A stretch of DNA of 64,000 nucleotides from an uncultured Oscillospiraceae bacterium (GCA_947627735.1 CANQXG010000005.1:26846-90845), one strand, 5' to 3'. Shown: positions 31,833-40,600, counted from the first letter of the stretch. Numbers and translations are program-made. The notes: generated by a model from the letters alone, not told the origin.

Positions 31833-32438
31833 TTATGAACCCAGCCCATCCAGCCAGGCCCGCAGAGCGCTCCACCACTCCACCAGCCGGAACCGGAGCA
31901 CATACCCGGTCCCGTCCTGGGTGATGAGGGACGCCTCATCCCCGGGGAGGGGCTGGAACACGTCCTCCGCCGGCTCCGCCAGGGCCTCGGTGCACAGCGG
32001 CGGGAACACCACGCACCACCAGTTGTGCCCGGCCCCGGCCCCCATGACCACCCGCAGGGACAGATACTCCCCCGCGGGCAGGGCGAAGCCGCCGTAGCGG
32101 CGGGTGGGGTAATACTCCTCGTCCAGCGTCACGGCCACGTCCCCCAGCGCCTCCAGCCGGGGGATGCGCTCGGCGATGGCCGCCTCCGCCTCCGCCCGGT
32201 CGGCGCAGTCCGCCAGGGCGGGGGTGAGCAGTTCCAGCACCCGGTCCCGCATGGCCAGCTTGGTGGCCTGGTCGGCGGCGGAGTCGGAGTTGGCCACCAC
32301 GTGCAGCCGCACCATGCCCCCGGCCAGCTCCTGCTGGGCGTCCGCCGCCCAGGCGCCGGACAGAAAGCACACGCACAGCGCCAGCAGCAGCGCCACCTCC
32401 CATTTCTTCAGTTTGTAAGTATTCCGGTCTTTGCCCAT
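31833..32438 (-). CDS. spoIIR: Stage II sporulation protein R
   Basis: This 201-residue secreted protein has a membrane or signal segment at about residues 13-32. The family signatures are MVRLHVVANSDSAADQATKL and GHNWWCVVFPPLC. SpoIIR is made in the forespore and signals across the septum to activate SpoIIGA, which processes pro-sigma-E in the mother cell. Its presence shows that the host belongs to a spore-forming lineage. The ORF ends just before the promoter of the AI-2E gene. A 78-bp repeat array lies upstream of it. Confidence 0.95.
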   Translation of the reverse strand: MGKDRNTYKLKKWEVALLLALCVCFLSGAWAADAQQELAGGMVRLHVVANSDSAADQATKLAMRDRVLELLTPALADCADRAEAEAAIAERIPRLEALGDVAVTLDEEYYPTRRYGGFALPAGEYLSLRVVMGAGAGHNWWCVVFPPLCTEALAEPAEDVFQPLPGDEASLITQDGTGYVLRFRLVEWWSALRAWLDGLGS

Positions 32439-32480
32439 AAAAACATCACCGACGGGATTATCGCCGGTGATGGGGTCGAT

Positions 32481-32764
32481 TATACCATGTCGCGCGGTTG
32501 CGGCGCCAGCCGGGAGCGCGACCGGTATCTTTTGGGTATAACAGCGCGAAGCGTCTGTTATACCATGTCGCGCGGTTGCGGCGCCAGCCGGGAGCGCGAC
32601 CGGTATCTTTTGGGTATAACAGCGCGAAGCGTCTGTTATACCATGTCGCGCGGTTGCGGCGTAAGCCGGGAGCGCGACCGGTATCTTTTGGGTATAACAG
32701 CGCGAAGCGTCTGTTATACCATGTCGCGCGGTTGCGGCGTAAGCCGAGAGCGCGACCGGTATCT
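32481..32764. repeat. Tandem array of a 78-bp palindromic repeat (about 3.6 copies)
   Basis: Units start at 32481, 32559, 32637 and 32715, exactly 78 bp apart, and differ at only a few bases. Each unit contains two palindromes. One runs from TACC through GTCGCGC to GCGCGAC and GGTA, and the other joins GGTATAACAG to CTGTTATACC across the unit border. The core of the first palindrome recurs alone at 35475-35520. Open frames across it on both strands are products of the repeat and not genes. It is a REP-like element next to an AT-richer GNAT gene. Confidence 0.9.
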
Positions 32765-32777
32765 TACTGTTGTATGT

Positions 32778-33257
32778 TCATTCTATTGCCTTACCGAAAA
32801 TTCGCTCTCCGTCTGATGATGTACGAGAGAATTCAAACCCATTACGGAAATAAAAGCGTTCAGCCTTTTCAGCAGGATTAGTTTCTATATACTTCGCGCC
32901 CAATGATCGAAGATGGTTTTCGACGATTCGACATGTAGCAGAACCAACACCGGAGCTTCTACGCTCTGTACATACATAGAAGTTGTTGATAAAGCCTTTG
33001 TTGCGTTCCTCATTATACGAATAGGTAATCAATCCAACGCAAACTTCATTTTCTACAATCCGCATAACAAAATACGGATCATGTTCTCGAAGCGACTGCC
33101 CGATCATTTCCGCGTTCAGTTCATCATTGTGAAGATCGTCGATCTCCTCTTGATATTCTTCTTCGCCGCACACTTCGCTCAGAAACGTACTGAACAAATC
33201 ATAGAAATCATCCCATTCGTCTTTTTCCTGTAAATCAAATCGTATCAGCTTGATCAT
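32778..33257 (-). CDS. GNAT-family N-acetyltransferase
   Basis: This protein of 159 residues has the GNAT fold, with the strand FINNFYVCTERRSSGVGSAT giving the acetyl-CoA loop (R/Q-x2-G-x-G/A in the form RRSSGVGSA). RFYFRNGFEF is the usual C-terminal segment. The substrate is unknown. The gene is clearly more AT-rich than its neighbours, and the palindromic repeat array starts 14 bases past its stop. It sits between ispE and spoIIR without a clear promoter. Recent acquisition, perhaps linked to the repeat, is likely. Confidence 0.85.
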   Translation of the reverse strand: MIKLIRFDLQEKDEWDDFYDLFSTFLSEVCGEEEYQEEIDDLHNDELNAEMIGQSLREHDPYFVMRIVENEVCVGLITYSYNEERNKGFINNFYVCTERRSSGVGSATCRIVENHLRSLGAKYIETNPAEKAERFYFRNGFEFSRTSSDGERIFGKAIE

Positions 33258-33260
33258 AGC

Positions 33261-33314
33261 CTATGCCAACTCGTTCAAATAAGAAATCAGATCATTGGGG
33301 AATTTGTTATTCAT
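33261..33314 (-). CDS. Possible 17-codon ORF coupled to ispE
   Basis: The ispE stop TAA overlaps an ATG (TAATG) that opens a frame of 17 codons (MNNKFPNDLISYLNELA) ending just before the GNAT gene. The overlap is typical of translational coupling, but the product is too short to assign. It may be the stump of the gene that once followed ispE, cut off when the AT-rich GNAT arrived. Chance is a fair alternative. Confidence 0.3.
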   Translation of the reverse strand: MNNKFPNDLISYLNELA

Positions 33315-34174
33315 TACATCGGTTGTCCTCCGCCGGGCAAGGGCCGGGTGAGGAAGCACTCCTCGTACTGCGCCGACAGGGCCTGCCAGGCGTCCTTGGC
33401 GTCGGACTCCGAGGCGAACAGGCCGAACACGGCGCTGCCGCTGCCGGTCATGGCGGTGCCCAGAGCGCCCCGCTCCGCCAGCGCGCTCCGCAGGGCGGTC
33501 ACGTCGCCCCGGCGGCGGCCCAGCACGTCCTCGAACACATTGTAGCAGCGCCGGGCCACTCCGGCCAGGTCCCCCGCCTCCAGGGCGGAGAGCATGCCGG
33601 CGGTGTCCGGGTGCAGGCGGCTGCGGCGCCGGTCGATCTTGGCGAACAGCTCCGGCGTGGAGATGGAGAAGGCGGGCTTGCATACGACGATGGCGCAGTC
33701 CGGCAGGGGGGACAGGGCGGTGAGCTTTTCACCCCGGCCCTCGGCCAGGGCGGTGCCCTCCATGACGCAGAAGGGCACGTCGCTGCCTACTTGGGCGCCC
33801 AGCGCCGCCAGCTGTTCCAAAGATAGGCCCCTGCCGGTCAGGTCGTTCAGCGCCCGGAGCACCGCCGCTGCGTCGGCGCTGCCGCCGCCCATGCCGGCGC
33901 ACACCGGGGTGCGCTTTTCCACGGATATGGCGGCCCCCAGGCCGGTGCCCTCCAGAAACAGCTTCGCCGCCTTCACCGCCAGGTTCCGCCCGTCGGCGGG
34001 CAGATACCGCTGGCCCGGGTCGATGGAAAAGGAGCCGTCCTCCGTCAGGTCAACTTCCACGGTGTCGCCGAAGGCCACCGTCTGCATCACGGACCGCAGC
34101 TGGTGGTATCCGTCGCCCGTCTGGCCCAGCACGTCCAAGGAGAGGTTCAGTTTTGCGTGTGCCGTTACGATCAT
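33314..34174 (-). CDS. ispE: 4-diphosphocytidyl-2-C-methyl-D-erythritol kinase
   Basis: This 286-residue GHMP kinase has the opening AHAKLNLSLDVLGQTGDGYH, the ATP loop PVCAGMGGGSADAAAVLRAL, and the closing MTGSGSAVFGLF. It phosphorylates CDP-methylerythritol in the non-mevalonate route to isoprenoids, including undecaprenyl phosphate. Its start overlaps the stop of the upstream mutase gene by four bases (ATGA), so the two are co-translated. Confidence 0.95.
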   Translation of the reverse strand: MIVTAHAKLNLSLDVLGQTGDGYHQLRSVMQTVAFGDTVEVDLTEDGSFSIDPGQRYLPADGRNLAVKAAKLFLEGTGLGAAISVEKRTPVCAGMGGGSADAAAVLRALNDLTGRGLSLEQLAALGAQVGSDVPFCVMEGTALAEGRGEKLTALSPLPDCAIVVCKPAFSISTPELFAKIDRRRSRLHPDTAGMLSALEAGDLAGVARRCYNVFEDVLGRRRGDVTALRSALAERGALGTAMTGSGSAVFGLFASESDAKDAWQALSAQYEECFLTRPLPGGGQPM

Positions 34175-35403
34175 TTCTCAAATAGTATATCCAGCAGAGC
34201 CGTCCCGTCAGGCAGGAACAGCCCGGTCTTCAGGCCATTTTTTTCCGTGTAGGACAGGCCGGAGCGCTCCCGCTCCCGGCTGTCGTAGACAAGGAAGGGC
34301 ACCGGGGAGCCGTCGTGTGCCCGATTGGAGGTGAGGGTCTTGTGGTCGGACAGGATCAGCACCCGGAAGTCCTCCCCCGTGGAGCGCAGATACTCCACGA
34401 TAGGCTCCGTTTCCCGGCTGGACAGCCAGGAAATGGACTGGATCTTGCCCGGGGTGTCCCCGTTGTGGGTGCACTCGTCCGGGGCCTCGATGTGCAGCGC
34501 GGCGAAGTCGCACCGGGACAAAATCTCGATGGTCTTTTGGCATTTGCCGTCCCAGTTGGTGTCGATCTCCCCGGTGACGCCCTCCACCAGCGGCGCGGGC
34601 AGGCCGGACAGCCGGGCGATGCCCCGCACCAGGGGCACGGCGGAGACCACCTCGCCGGTGTGGCCGTATTTTTCCGCGAAATCCGGCAGCAGGGCGGCGG
34701 TGCCCTCCGCCCAGAACCATATGCCGTTGGCGGGCAGCTTTCCCGCCGCCCGGCGGGCCTCGTTCAGGGGATGGTGGTCCAAAAACCGGAACGCTGCCTC
34801 CTGCAGCCGTCCCAGCTTCTCCGCCACAGCGCAGCCGGAGGGGGCCAGCGGGCCGATCACCTCGCCCAGATGGTCGTGGGGCGGGATGAGGGATATGCCG
34901 GCGATGTCCGCGTGGTGCATCACGGCGAAGTGGCGGAAGGAGGACCCGGGGTTGATCTCGATGTCGTACTCCCTCGCCAGGGCGGCGAACTCCGGACTGG
35001 CCCAGAGCTGGGTGACCAGCGCGTCGGAGGTAGGCCCGTCGATGGACCCGGCGCTGTGGGACAGGATGCGCCGCTGGTCATAGGGCATGTCCCCGTCCTC
35101 TAGGGCCACCATATTGCACCGGCAGGCCATGTCCCCGTCGGACAGGGAGATGCCCTGGGCGGCGGCCTCCAGCGGTCCTCTGCCGTGGTAATAGGCCAGG
35201 GGGGAAGCCCCGAAGATGGACATGATGGCCGTGGCGCTGCCCGGCTCAAATTCCTTGGGGCAGTTGACCACGCTGCCCAGCGTCCCCCGGCGGCTCAGCT
35301 CGTCGATGAAGGGCTTGTCCGCCACCTCCAGGGGCGTTTTATCCCCCAGGGCGGGGACGGGATTGTCCGCCATGCCGTCGCCGATGATAAGAAGATATTT
35401 CAT
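34171..35403 (-). CDS. apgM: Cofactor-independent phosphoglycerate mutase (ApgM family)
   Basis: This 410-residue member of the alkaline phosphatase superfamily opens with LLIIGDGMAD for metal binding. The nucleophile region is EPGSATAIMSIFG, with Ser as the phospho-acceptor. HIEAPDECTHNGD and LILSDHKT supply the remaining metal ligands. It interconverts 3- and 2-phosphoglycerate in glycolysis. The sequence fits the archaeal-type ApgM group, also common in Clostridia, and not the GpmI type. GAGGAG lies upstream of the ATG. It forms an operon with ispE. Confidence 0.92.
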   Translation of the reverse strand: MKYLLIIGDGMADNPVPALGDKTPLEVADKPFIDELSRRGTLGSVVNCPKEFEPGSATAIMSIFGASPLAYYHGRGPLEAAAQGISLSDGDMACRCNMVALEDGDMPYDQRRILSHSAGSIDGPTSDALVTQLWASPEFAALAREYDIEINPGSSFRHFAVMHHADIAGISLIPPHDHLGEVIGPLAPSGCAVAEKLGRLQEAAFRFLDHHPLNEARRAAGKLPANGIWFWAEGTAALLPDFAEKYGHTGEVVSAVPLVRGIARLSGLPAPLVEGVTGEIDTNWDGKCQKTIEILSRCDFAALHIEAPDECTHNGDTPGKIQSISWLSSRETEPIVEYLRSTGEDFRVLILSDHKTLTSNRAHDGSPVPFLVYDSRERERSGLSYTEKNGLKTGLFLPDGTALLDILFEK

Positions 35404-35449
35404 AGCCTTTGCGCTCCTCTTTTGCCTGATTGCCTGCTATATTAAAAGG

Positions 35450-35551
35450 TAAAATAACCGCATCGCGGCTATTGTACCATGTCGCGCGGTTCCGGCGTAA
35501 GCCGGGAGCGCGACCGGTATTTAGAAGGAAAATAGCCGCATCGCGGCTATT
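35450..35551. repeat. Composite palindromic repeat related to the 78-bp array
   Basis: The core palindrome of the 32481-32764 array appears here at 35475-35520. On each side lies a different short palindrome in which AATAGCCGC pairs with GCGGCTATT (35531-35551, and a one-base variant at about 35451-35471). The element fills the gap between the mutase and the DUF1622-like gene. It is not coding. Confidence 0.8.
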
Positions 35552-35609
35552 TTACCACGGTTCCCGCCGATGGGCAACAAAAAAACGCCGGCGTTTTTCC
35601 GGCGCAGGC

Positions 35610-35641
35610 AAAAAAGACGGCATGGCGCCGGCCATGCCGTC
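35610..35641 (-). terminator. Terminator of the DUF1622-like gene
   Basis: On the minus strand GACGGCATGG (35641-35632) pairs perfectly with CCATGCCGTC (35625-35616), followed by TTTTTT (35615-35610). Confidence 0.9.
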
Positions 35642-35657
35642 CGGATGGTATTTTTTG

Positions 35658-36083
35658 TCAGACCTGCTCCGCCGGCTCCTGCTCCCGGGCGGCCTTTTCC
35701 TTCCCCTTGCGGAAGCGGTTGGCCTTCTCCGACAGATCGATGCCCCGGTACAGGGCCTCGATCTTTGCCTCCTTGGTGATCTCCCAGTAGATCAGCGCCG
35801 CCACAAGGCCGCGCAGGAGGATGATGGCGAAGATGCTCACCAGCTCCGCCGTTTCCGTGGCGATCACCGTGCGCAGCACTTCGCCGCCCATCTTGAAGGC
35901 CAGGGCCAGCAGGATGCCCTCGGACAGGGTGGTGCGCACGTCGGGGGCGCGCTTGATCCACTTTCGGATGCTGATGATGGCGGTGACCAGCAGCACCAGC
36001 ACGCCGAAGGACTCCAGGATCAGGATGCCCCACTCCACGATATAGTGGAATATGGCCTGAGAATTGCTCAATATCGCTGCCAT
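35658..36083 (-). CDS. Small membrane protein, DUF1622-like
   Basis: This 141-residue protein has three predicted membrane helices (about residues 18-40, 55-75 and 80-100) and a charged C-terminal tail. The pattern ESFGVLVLLVTAII, then LSEGILLALAFKMGGEVLRT, is that of the DUF1622 family of unknown function. GGAGGCGGGAG precedes the ATG. It is a single-gene unit with its own terminator. Confidence 0.75.
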   Translation of the reverse strand: MAAILSNSQAIFHYIVEWGILILESFGVLVLLVTAIISIRKWIKRAPDVRTTLSEGILLALAFKMGGEVLRTVIATETAELVSIFAIILLRGLVAALIYWEITKEAKIEALYRGIDLSEKANRFRKGKEKAAREQEPAEQV

Positions 36084-36138
36084 TTCTCCCGCCTCCAGTC
36101 GTCTTTTTATACAATTTTACTATATCGGCAGGGGGATG

Positions 36139-37002
36139 TCAATAGCTTTGCCGGGGCTCCATGGCCGCCAGGCAGTCCCGGGCGGCGGTGAGGATGCGCC
36201 TATCGTCGGCGTAGGTGAGGCTGTCCAGAGCCAGGTCGAAGGGCAGAAAGTGCACCCAGCGGACCTCCTCCGGCTGGGGCACGGCGTCGGTGCTCTTCGT
36301 TTCCGCCAGGAAGAAGGTCACGGTCTTCACCCGGTCGGGGAAGGTACTGTAGCGGGATATCTCCCGGAAATCCCCCAGGAAGGACACCGCAAGCCCTGTT
36401 TCCTCCCGGATCTCCCGGAGGGCGGTGGCGTGCTCGTCCTCGCCTGGTTCCATATGGCCCTTGCACAGGGCGGTGTGGCCCTTGCAGGTGGTCTCGGTCA
36501 GCCACAGGACCTTGCCGTCCCGGCGGGCAAAAATGGCCGCGCCGCAGCACCGCTCCCGCAGCCGGGGTCCCCGGCCGGGGAAGCACTCGTGGCGCACCAG
36601 CGGCCCATCCCCCACGGGGACGAAGCCCATCTGCCGGAAGAACGCCCCGTCGGCGCTGTCCGCCGGCAGGTACAGGCACACCTTTTCCGCCCCCAGGGAG
36701 GTCATGTCCCGCAGCGATGCCGACAGCATCCAGCGGCCCAGCCCCCGGCCCCGGTAGGCCGGCAGCAGATACAGCGCCTCCACCTCGCTCCAGCCGGCGT
36801 CCTCTGGCCGGCGGGAGGGGCCGTAGACGGCGATGCCCGCCATGCGCCCGCCGTCCAGCAGCAGGAGCGTCCGGCCCAGCTCCGCCGACAGGGCCTGGCC
36901 GGTGGCGGCCCGGCACGGGGCCAGCAGCGCCTCCACGGCGGCCATATCGTCGGCGGGGGAGAGGGGGCGGAGAATTATGGAAACCGGATTATGTTTACTC
37001 AT
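36139..37002 (-). CDS. GNAT acetyltransferase fused to Nudix hydrolase
   Basis: Residues 1 to about 135 are a GNAT domain with the acetyl-CoA loop YRGRGLGRWML. Residues about 150-287 are a Nudix hydrolase whose box GHMEPGEDEHATALREIREE fits G-x5-E-x7-R-E-U-x-E-E-x-G-U. The protein may acetylate one small molecule and cleave a nucleoside diphosphate derivative of another. No substrate is evident. ATG 37002 is chosen because GGGAGGG lies 7 bases upstream; an in-frame TTG at 37020 would add six residues. The gene lies downstream of rplL but behind its terminator. Confidence 0.85.
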   Translation of the reverse strand: MSKHNPVSIILRPLSPADDMAAVEALLAPCRAATGQALSAELGRTLLLLDGGRMAGIAVYGPSRRPEDAGWSEVEALYLLPAYRGRGLGRWMLSASLRDMTSLGAEKVCLYLPADSADGAFFRQMGFVPVGDGPLVRHECFPGRGPRLRERCCGAAIFARRDGKVLWLTETTCKGHTALCKGHMEPGEDEHATALREIREETGLAVSFLGDFREISRYSTFPDRVKTVTFFLAETKSTDAVPQPEEVRWVHFLPFDLALDSLTYADDRRILTAARDCLAAMEPRQSY

Positions 37003-37028
37003 AGCGGTGCCCTCCCACAAAATGGAAC

Positions 37029-37055
37029 AGGGCGCGGTGGTTCCACCGCGCCCTA
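37029..37055 (-). terminator. Terminator after rplL
   Basis: A perfect 12-bp stem with an AA loop (AGGGCGCGGTGG with CCACCGCGCCCT) lies 23 bases past the rplL stop, followed by a modest T run. Confidence 0.85.
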
Positions 37056-37077
37056 AAGCATGCTGAATAAGAAGCTG

Positions 37078-37452
37078 TTACTTCAGCTCCACCTTCGCGC
37101 CCACGTCCTCCAGGCGCTTCTTCAGCTCCTCGGCCTCTTCCTTGGAGACCTGCTCCTTGATGACGGCGGGGATGCCCTCCACCTTGGCCTTGGCCTCGGC
37201 CAGGCCCAGGTTGGTGATGGCGCGGACTTCCTTGATGACCTTGATCTTCTCGGCGCCGAAGTCGGTCATGACCACGTCGAACTCGGTCTTCTCTTCCACG
37301 GCGGGGCCGGCAGCGGCGGCAGCGGGAGCGGCCACAGCAGCGGCGGCGGAAACGCCAAAGGCGTCCTCGATAGCATGTACGAGCTCAGCCAGTTCCAGCA
37401 CGGACAGGCCCTTGATCTCCTCGATCATAGCGGTAACTTTTTCGCTAGCCAT
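37078..37452 (-). CDS. rplL: 50S ribosomal protein L7/L12
   Basis: This 124-residue protein has the L7/L12 layout. The N-terminal dimer domain ([20 protein letters not shown]) is followed by an Ala/Pro-rich hinge at about residues 35-55 and the factor-binding domain with [17 protein letters not shown]. It forms the stalk that recruits GTPase factors. ATG 37452 is preferred (MASEKV is the usual start); another ATG three codons upstream sits too close to AAGGAG. It follows rplJ as usual. Confidence 0.98.
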   Translation of the reverse strand: MASEKVTAMIEEIKGLSVLELAELVHAIEDAFGVSAAAAVAAPAAAAAGPAVEEKTEFDVVMTDFGAEKIKVIKEVRAITNLGLAEAKAKVEGIPAVIKEQVSKEEAEELKKRLEDVGAKVELK

Positions 37453-37505
37453 TTTTATCATTCTCCTTCAAAAAATTATCAGATGTGGGATGTTCAGCGC
37501 CGGGA

Positions 37506-38039
37506 TCACTCGGCGGCGGCCTCCTCGGCGGGGGCGGGGGAGCCGCCCTTCTGCTCCAGGACCTGGCCAAGAACGACGGCCAGAGAAGTGATGGGAGCGA
37601 GCATGGTGCCAAGGACCTTGGAATACAGCGCGTCGCGGCTGGGCAGGGGAGCCAGTTCCGCCACCTCGGCGTCGGTCAGCACCTTTCCGTTGACGAAGAC
37701 GCCCTTGATGGTGAACAGCTGTCCCATCTTGTCGCTGAACTCGGTCAGCTCATGGATGGGGACCAGGGGATCGGCGGCGCTGGTGGCCAGACTGGTGGTG
37801 CCGTTGAGGTGGTCGTCCAGACCGGACAGACCAGCCTTGTCCAGAGCCAGACGGGTCAGGGTGTTCTTCACCACCGTGTACTCCACGTTCTTCGAGCGCA
37901 GATCACGGCGCAGCTCGGTGTCCTGGGCGACGTTGATGCCCTTGTAGTCCACCAGCACACCGCCCTCGGCCTCCTTCAGGCGCTGGGCCAGAGCCTCCAC
38001 GATGGCCTGCTTTTCGGTCAAAACTGCTTTGCTGGGCAT
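37506..38039 (-). CDS. rplJ: 50S ribosomal protein L10
   Basis: This 177-residue protein forms the base of the L7/L12 stalk and binds 23S rRNA and its own mRNA leader. Conserved segments are LTEKQAIVEALAQRLKEAEG, DYKGINVAQDTELRR and VVKNTLTRLAL. The ATG at 38039 follows AGGAGGTGA by ten bases. An L10-type leader lies upstream, so the operon should be repressed by excess L10-L12 complex. Confidence 0.98.
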   Translation of the reverse strand: MPSKAVLTEKQAIVEALAQRLKEAEGGVLVDYKGINVAQDTELRRDLRSKNVEYTVVKNTLTRLALDKAGLSGLDDHLNGTTSLATSAADPLVPIHELTEFSDKMGQLFTIKGVFVNGKVLTDAEVAELAPLPSRDALYSKVLGTMLAPITSLAVVLGQVLEQKGGSPAPAEEAAAE

Positions 38040-38047
38040 GTGTTTCG

Positions 38048-38172
38048 TTTCACCTCCTATAAAAGAAAAATGTCCTTGTCCAAAGTGACAACGACACATA
38101 AAATCATCACGATCCTATTTGACGTCCTCGGCAGGTCTTACGCCCCGAAGGGCCGCCGGCTGTCTTTGAACG
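38048..38172 (-). ncRNA. Ribosomal L10 leader
   Basis: The leader of rplJL contains the two conserved strands of the L10 leader family: AAGACAGCCGGCGG near 38168-38155 and GTAAGACCTGCCGAGG near 38142-38127, separated by a small hairpin. In characterised cases this fold binds L10-L12 and lowers expression of the operon. Confidence 0.85.
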
Positions 38173-38178
38173 GCCATT

Positions 38179-38207
38179 ATATTACCAGAACCGAAGGGGA
38201 TTGTCAA
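38179..38207 (-). promoter_or_regulatory. Promoter of rplJL
   Basis: TTGACA (38207-38202) and TAATAT (38184-38179) are 17 bases apart on the minus strand, just ahead of the L10 leader. A TATAAT at 38233-38238 on the plus strand probably serves the divergent gene at 38324, though its -35 is poor. Confidence 0.85.
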
Positions 38208-38323
38208 GGTTTTTTTCGCCGGGACGCTATGCTATAATCAATAATGTGGCCGCGGGCGCTTTTGGGGAACTTTTTTCCGTCGGCGGCGTCAGAAGGACAA
38301 GACCTGAGAAAGGAGCCATGGAT

Positions 38324-40558
38324 ATGAAACGCTGGATCGGCATGATACTGGCCCTGGCGATGACGGCGGCGCTGGCGGCGCCGGCCCTGGCCGAGGAGGA
38401 GCAGACACAGCCCCCGATCGACACGGGCATGATGGACCTGGACGACACCGTCTGCTTCCTCGCGCCGGAGGAAGAGGAGGACCTGGACGAGCGGCTGCAG
38501 GCCGTCACCCTGGCGGTGAAGCAGACCTTGGACGTGGGGGACGAGTACACCGAGTTCTCCGGGGACTATATCGACGGCGTCACCCCTCGGTGGAGCCTGC
38601 GCTGGACCATGGATGGCCGGGAGCTGAGCGTGGAGGCGTCCCCCGGCGGGGATGTCCTGTCCGTGAACCGCTGGCTGGACAGCGGGGTATATGAGCAGTT
38701 TTACGGCTTCGACCCGGCCTTCCCGGCCCTGGACCGGGAGGCGGCGGAGAAGCAGGCGGACGCGTGGTGCGGGCGGCTGTTTTCCGGCGAAGAAACAGGC
38801 CGGATCGACGGCGTGCGCACCTATCTGGGCGCGGACGGATACTATGTCTTTTCCGGGAACGTGCTGAAAAACGGCCTGCCCAGCCCGGTGGACTTCACCC
38901 TGGCCATCGACGGGGAGGGGATGCGGAGCTTCTACCGCACGGACAGCTACTCGGGCTATGTGGGGAAGCTTCCCGACCCGGAGCCTGAGGCGCCTAAGGA
39001 GGACGCCGCCAAGGCCCTGGCAAAAGCGGTGGAGCTGGAGCTTTACTATGTGTCCGACGGCCAGGGCGGGGCCGCGCTGCGGTATGTGCCCGTGGGACCC
39101 TATACCGTGGTGGACGCCGGCAGCGGCGAGGCGGTGGACATGGACGCGCTGTACGAGGCCGTGGGCGGCGAGCCGTCGCCCTATAACACGGCCACCATGG
39201 ACGCCGCCGCGGCCGAGGCACCGGAGAGCGCCGCGGGCCTGACGGAAACGGAGCTTGCCTCCATCGCCAATTACGGCGACGTGCTGGACCAGGCGGCTGT
39301 GGACGAGGCCCTGCGGAAGATCAAGGCCCTGGGGCTGGAGGAGTTCAACCTGAGCCGGTGCTCCTATGCCCTGGACAGCGAAAGCGGCGACGTGACCGCC
39401 ACGGCCCGGTATACCGCCGTCATGACGGAGGACGCTCTGTACGGCTACGCCCGGGAGGCCTACGATGACGCCCTGGCCCGGGGCCAGGACATGACGGTGT
39501 ACAAGACCGTCACCCTTGACGCCGTCACGGGCGCGCTGAAGAGCGTGTACACCCGCTACCCCCTGTGGCAGCGGGACGGGAACGTGACCATGTCCCGGCA
39601 GGCGGCCCAGCGGGCGGCGGACAATTTCCTGGCCATCGCCGCGCCCGACCTGGCGGCGGAGAGTGCTCTGTGCACCCTCAAGGGCTATAACGAGGGCGAG
39701 CAGGTGGTGTATGCCCGCACCCACGAGGGCTATTTCTTCCCGGAGAACACCCTGTCCGTGACGGTCAATCCCGCCGCCGGCACGGTGGACAGCTTCACGG
39801 TGACGTGGGACGAGGACGTGACCTTCGGCGCCGGCGGAAAGCCCGTGGGGGAGAAGGCGGCGCTGGAGGCGTATGCCGGCGCGCTGGATACGGTGCTGGG
39901 CTATGTGGCCTGGCCTTTGGACGTGACGCTGGAGGAGAACGCCGTCTACGCGGACAGCCTGGAGTGGGGCTATTCGTACGTGGAGGAGCTGCGCCTGGCC
40001 TATTTCTACGCCGGGACGGAGACCGTGGCCGGGGTGGACGCCATCACCGGCGAGGCGGTGGCGGCCCCGGCGGAGAACGGGACATATACCTATGACGATC
40101 TGGACGGCGAGTCCCGGGCGGACATGATCCGCGCCCTGGGCCTGGCGGGCGTGGGCTTCGACGGCGGCAGCTTCTGCCCCGATGAGCCTCTCACCTGGCG
40201 GGACGGCGTACGCCTGGCTATCCGGGCCGCCGGCGGGTACTCCGGTGGGGCGGACGACGAGACCCTCCTGGGCCAGGCCCGGCGGCAAAACCTGCTGTCC
40301 GGGAAGGACTGGGACCCGGACAAGACCATGACCCGGATGGACCTGCTGCGGATGCTGGTGGGCGCGTCCCGGTACGGGGCCGCGGCGGCCCTGGAGGGCA
40401 TATGGGACGCGGGCTTTGCGGACGTGGCGGAGGCCGACGAGGCCGTGGCGGCCCTGGCCAGGGCACTGGGTCTGGCGGAGGGGGACACCTTGGAGCCGGA
40501 GGCGGAGCTGACCCGGGCCGACGGGGCAGAGGTGCTGTACCGGTTCATGGACCGGTGA
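38324..40558 (+). CDS. Secreted YcdB/YcdC-type repeat protein with C-terminal SLH-like segment
   Basis: This 744-residue protein has a signal peptide (AMTAALAAPALAEEE). The body is two or more repeats of the type seen in Bacillus YcdB/YcdC, each with a PepSY-like pattern (SLRWTMDGRELSVEASPGG; SFTVTWDEDVTFG). From about residue 590 there are S-layer-homology-like segments (PDEPLTWRDGVRLAIRAAGG; DKTMTRMDLLRMLVGA; PEAELTRADGAEVLYRFMD) that would hold it to the cell wall. The function is not known. ATG 38324 is used because AAAGGAG lies 8 bases before it; ATG 38318 is too close. Confidence 0.82.
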   Translation: MKRWIGMILALAMTAALAAPALAEEEQTQPPIDTGMMDLDDTVCFLAPEEEEDLDERLQAVTLAVKQTLDVGDEYTEFSGDYIDGVTPRWSLRWTMDGRELSVEASPGGDVLSVNRWLDSGVYEQFYGFDPAFPALDREAAEKQADAWCGRLFSGEETGRIDGVRTYLGADGYYVFSGNVLKNGLPSPVDFTLAIDGEGMRSFYRTDSYSGYVGKLPDPEPEAPKEDAAKALAKAVELELYYVSDGQGGAALRYVPVGPYTVVDAGSGEAVDMDALYEAVGGEPSPYNTATMDAAAAEAPESAAGLTETELASIANYGDVLDQAAVDEALRKIKALGLEEFNLSRCSYALDSESGDVTATARYTAVMTEDALYGYAREAYDDALARGQDMTVYKTVTLDAVTGALKSVYTRYPLWQRDGNVTMSRQAAQRAADNFLAIAAPDLAAESALCTLKGYNEGEQVVYARTHEGYFFPENTLSVTVNPAAGTVDSFTVTWDEDVTFGAGGKPVGEKAALEAYAGALDTVLGYVAWPLDVTLEENAVYADSLEWGYSYVEELRLAYFYAGTETVAGVDAITGEAVAAPAENGTYTYDDLDGESRADMIRALGLAGVGFDGGSFCPDEPLTWRDGVRLAIRAAGGYSGGADDETLLGQARRQNLLSGKDWDPDKTMTRMDLLRMLVGASRYGAAAALEGIWDAGFADVAEADEAVAALARALGLAEGDTLEPEAELTRADGAEVLYRFMDR

Positions 40559-40571
40559 GGCCGGCAGGGGA

Positions 40572-40600
40572 TTGTATTTGCCGGCGGAACGTGGTATCCT
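40572..40600 (+). promoter_or_regulatory. Probable promoter of the AIM24 gene
   Basis: TTGTAT (40572-40577) and TATCCT (40595-40600) are 17 bases apart. Both hexamers depart from consensus at two positions. The start codon follows 47 bases later. Confidence 0.5.

Noticed and set aside
32481..32764. Possible CRISPR array or repeat-protein gene
   Set aside because: The units are adjacent copies with no unique spacers, so it is not CRISPR. Frames are open on both strands only because the 78-bp unit is a multiple of three, and no ribosome site is present.
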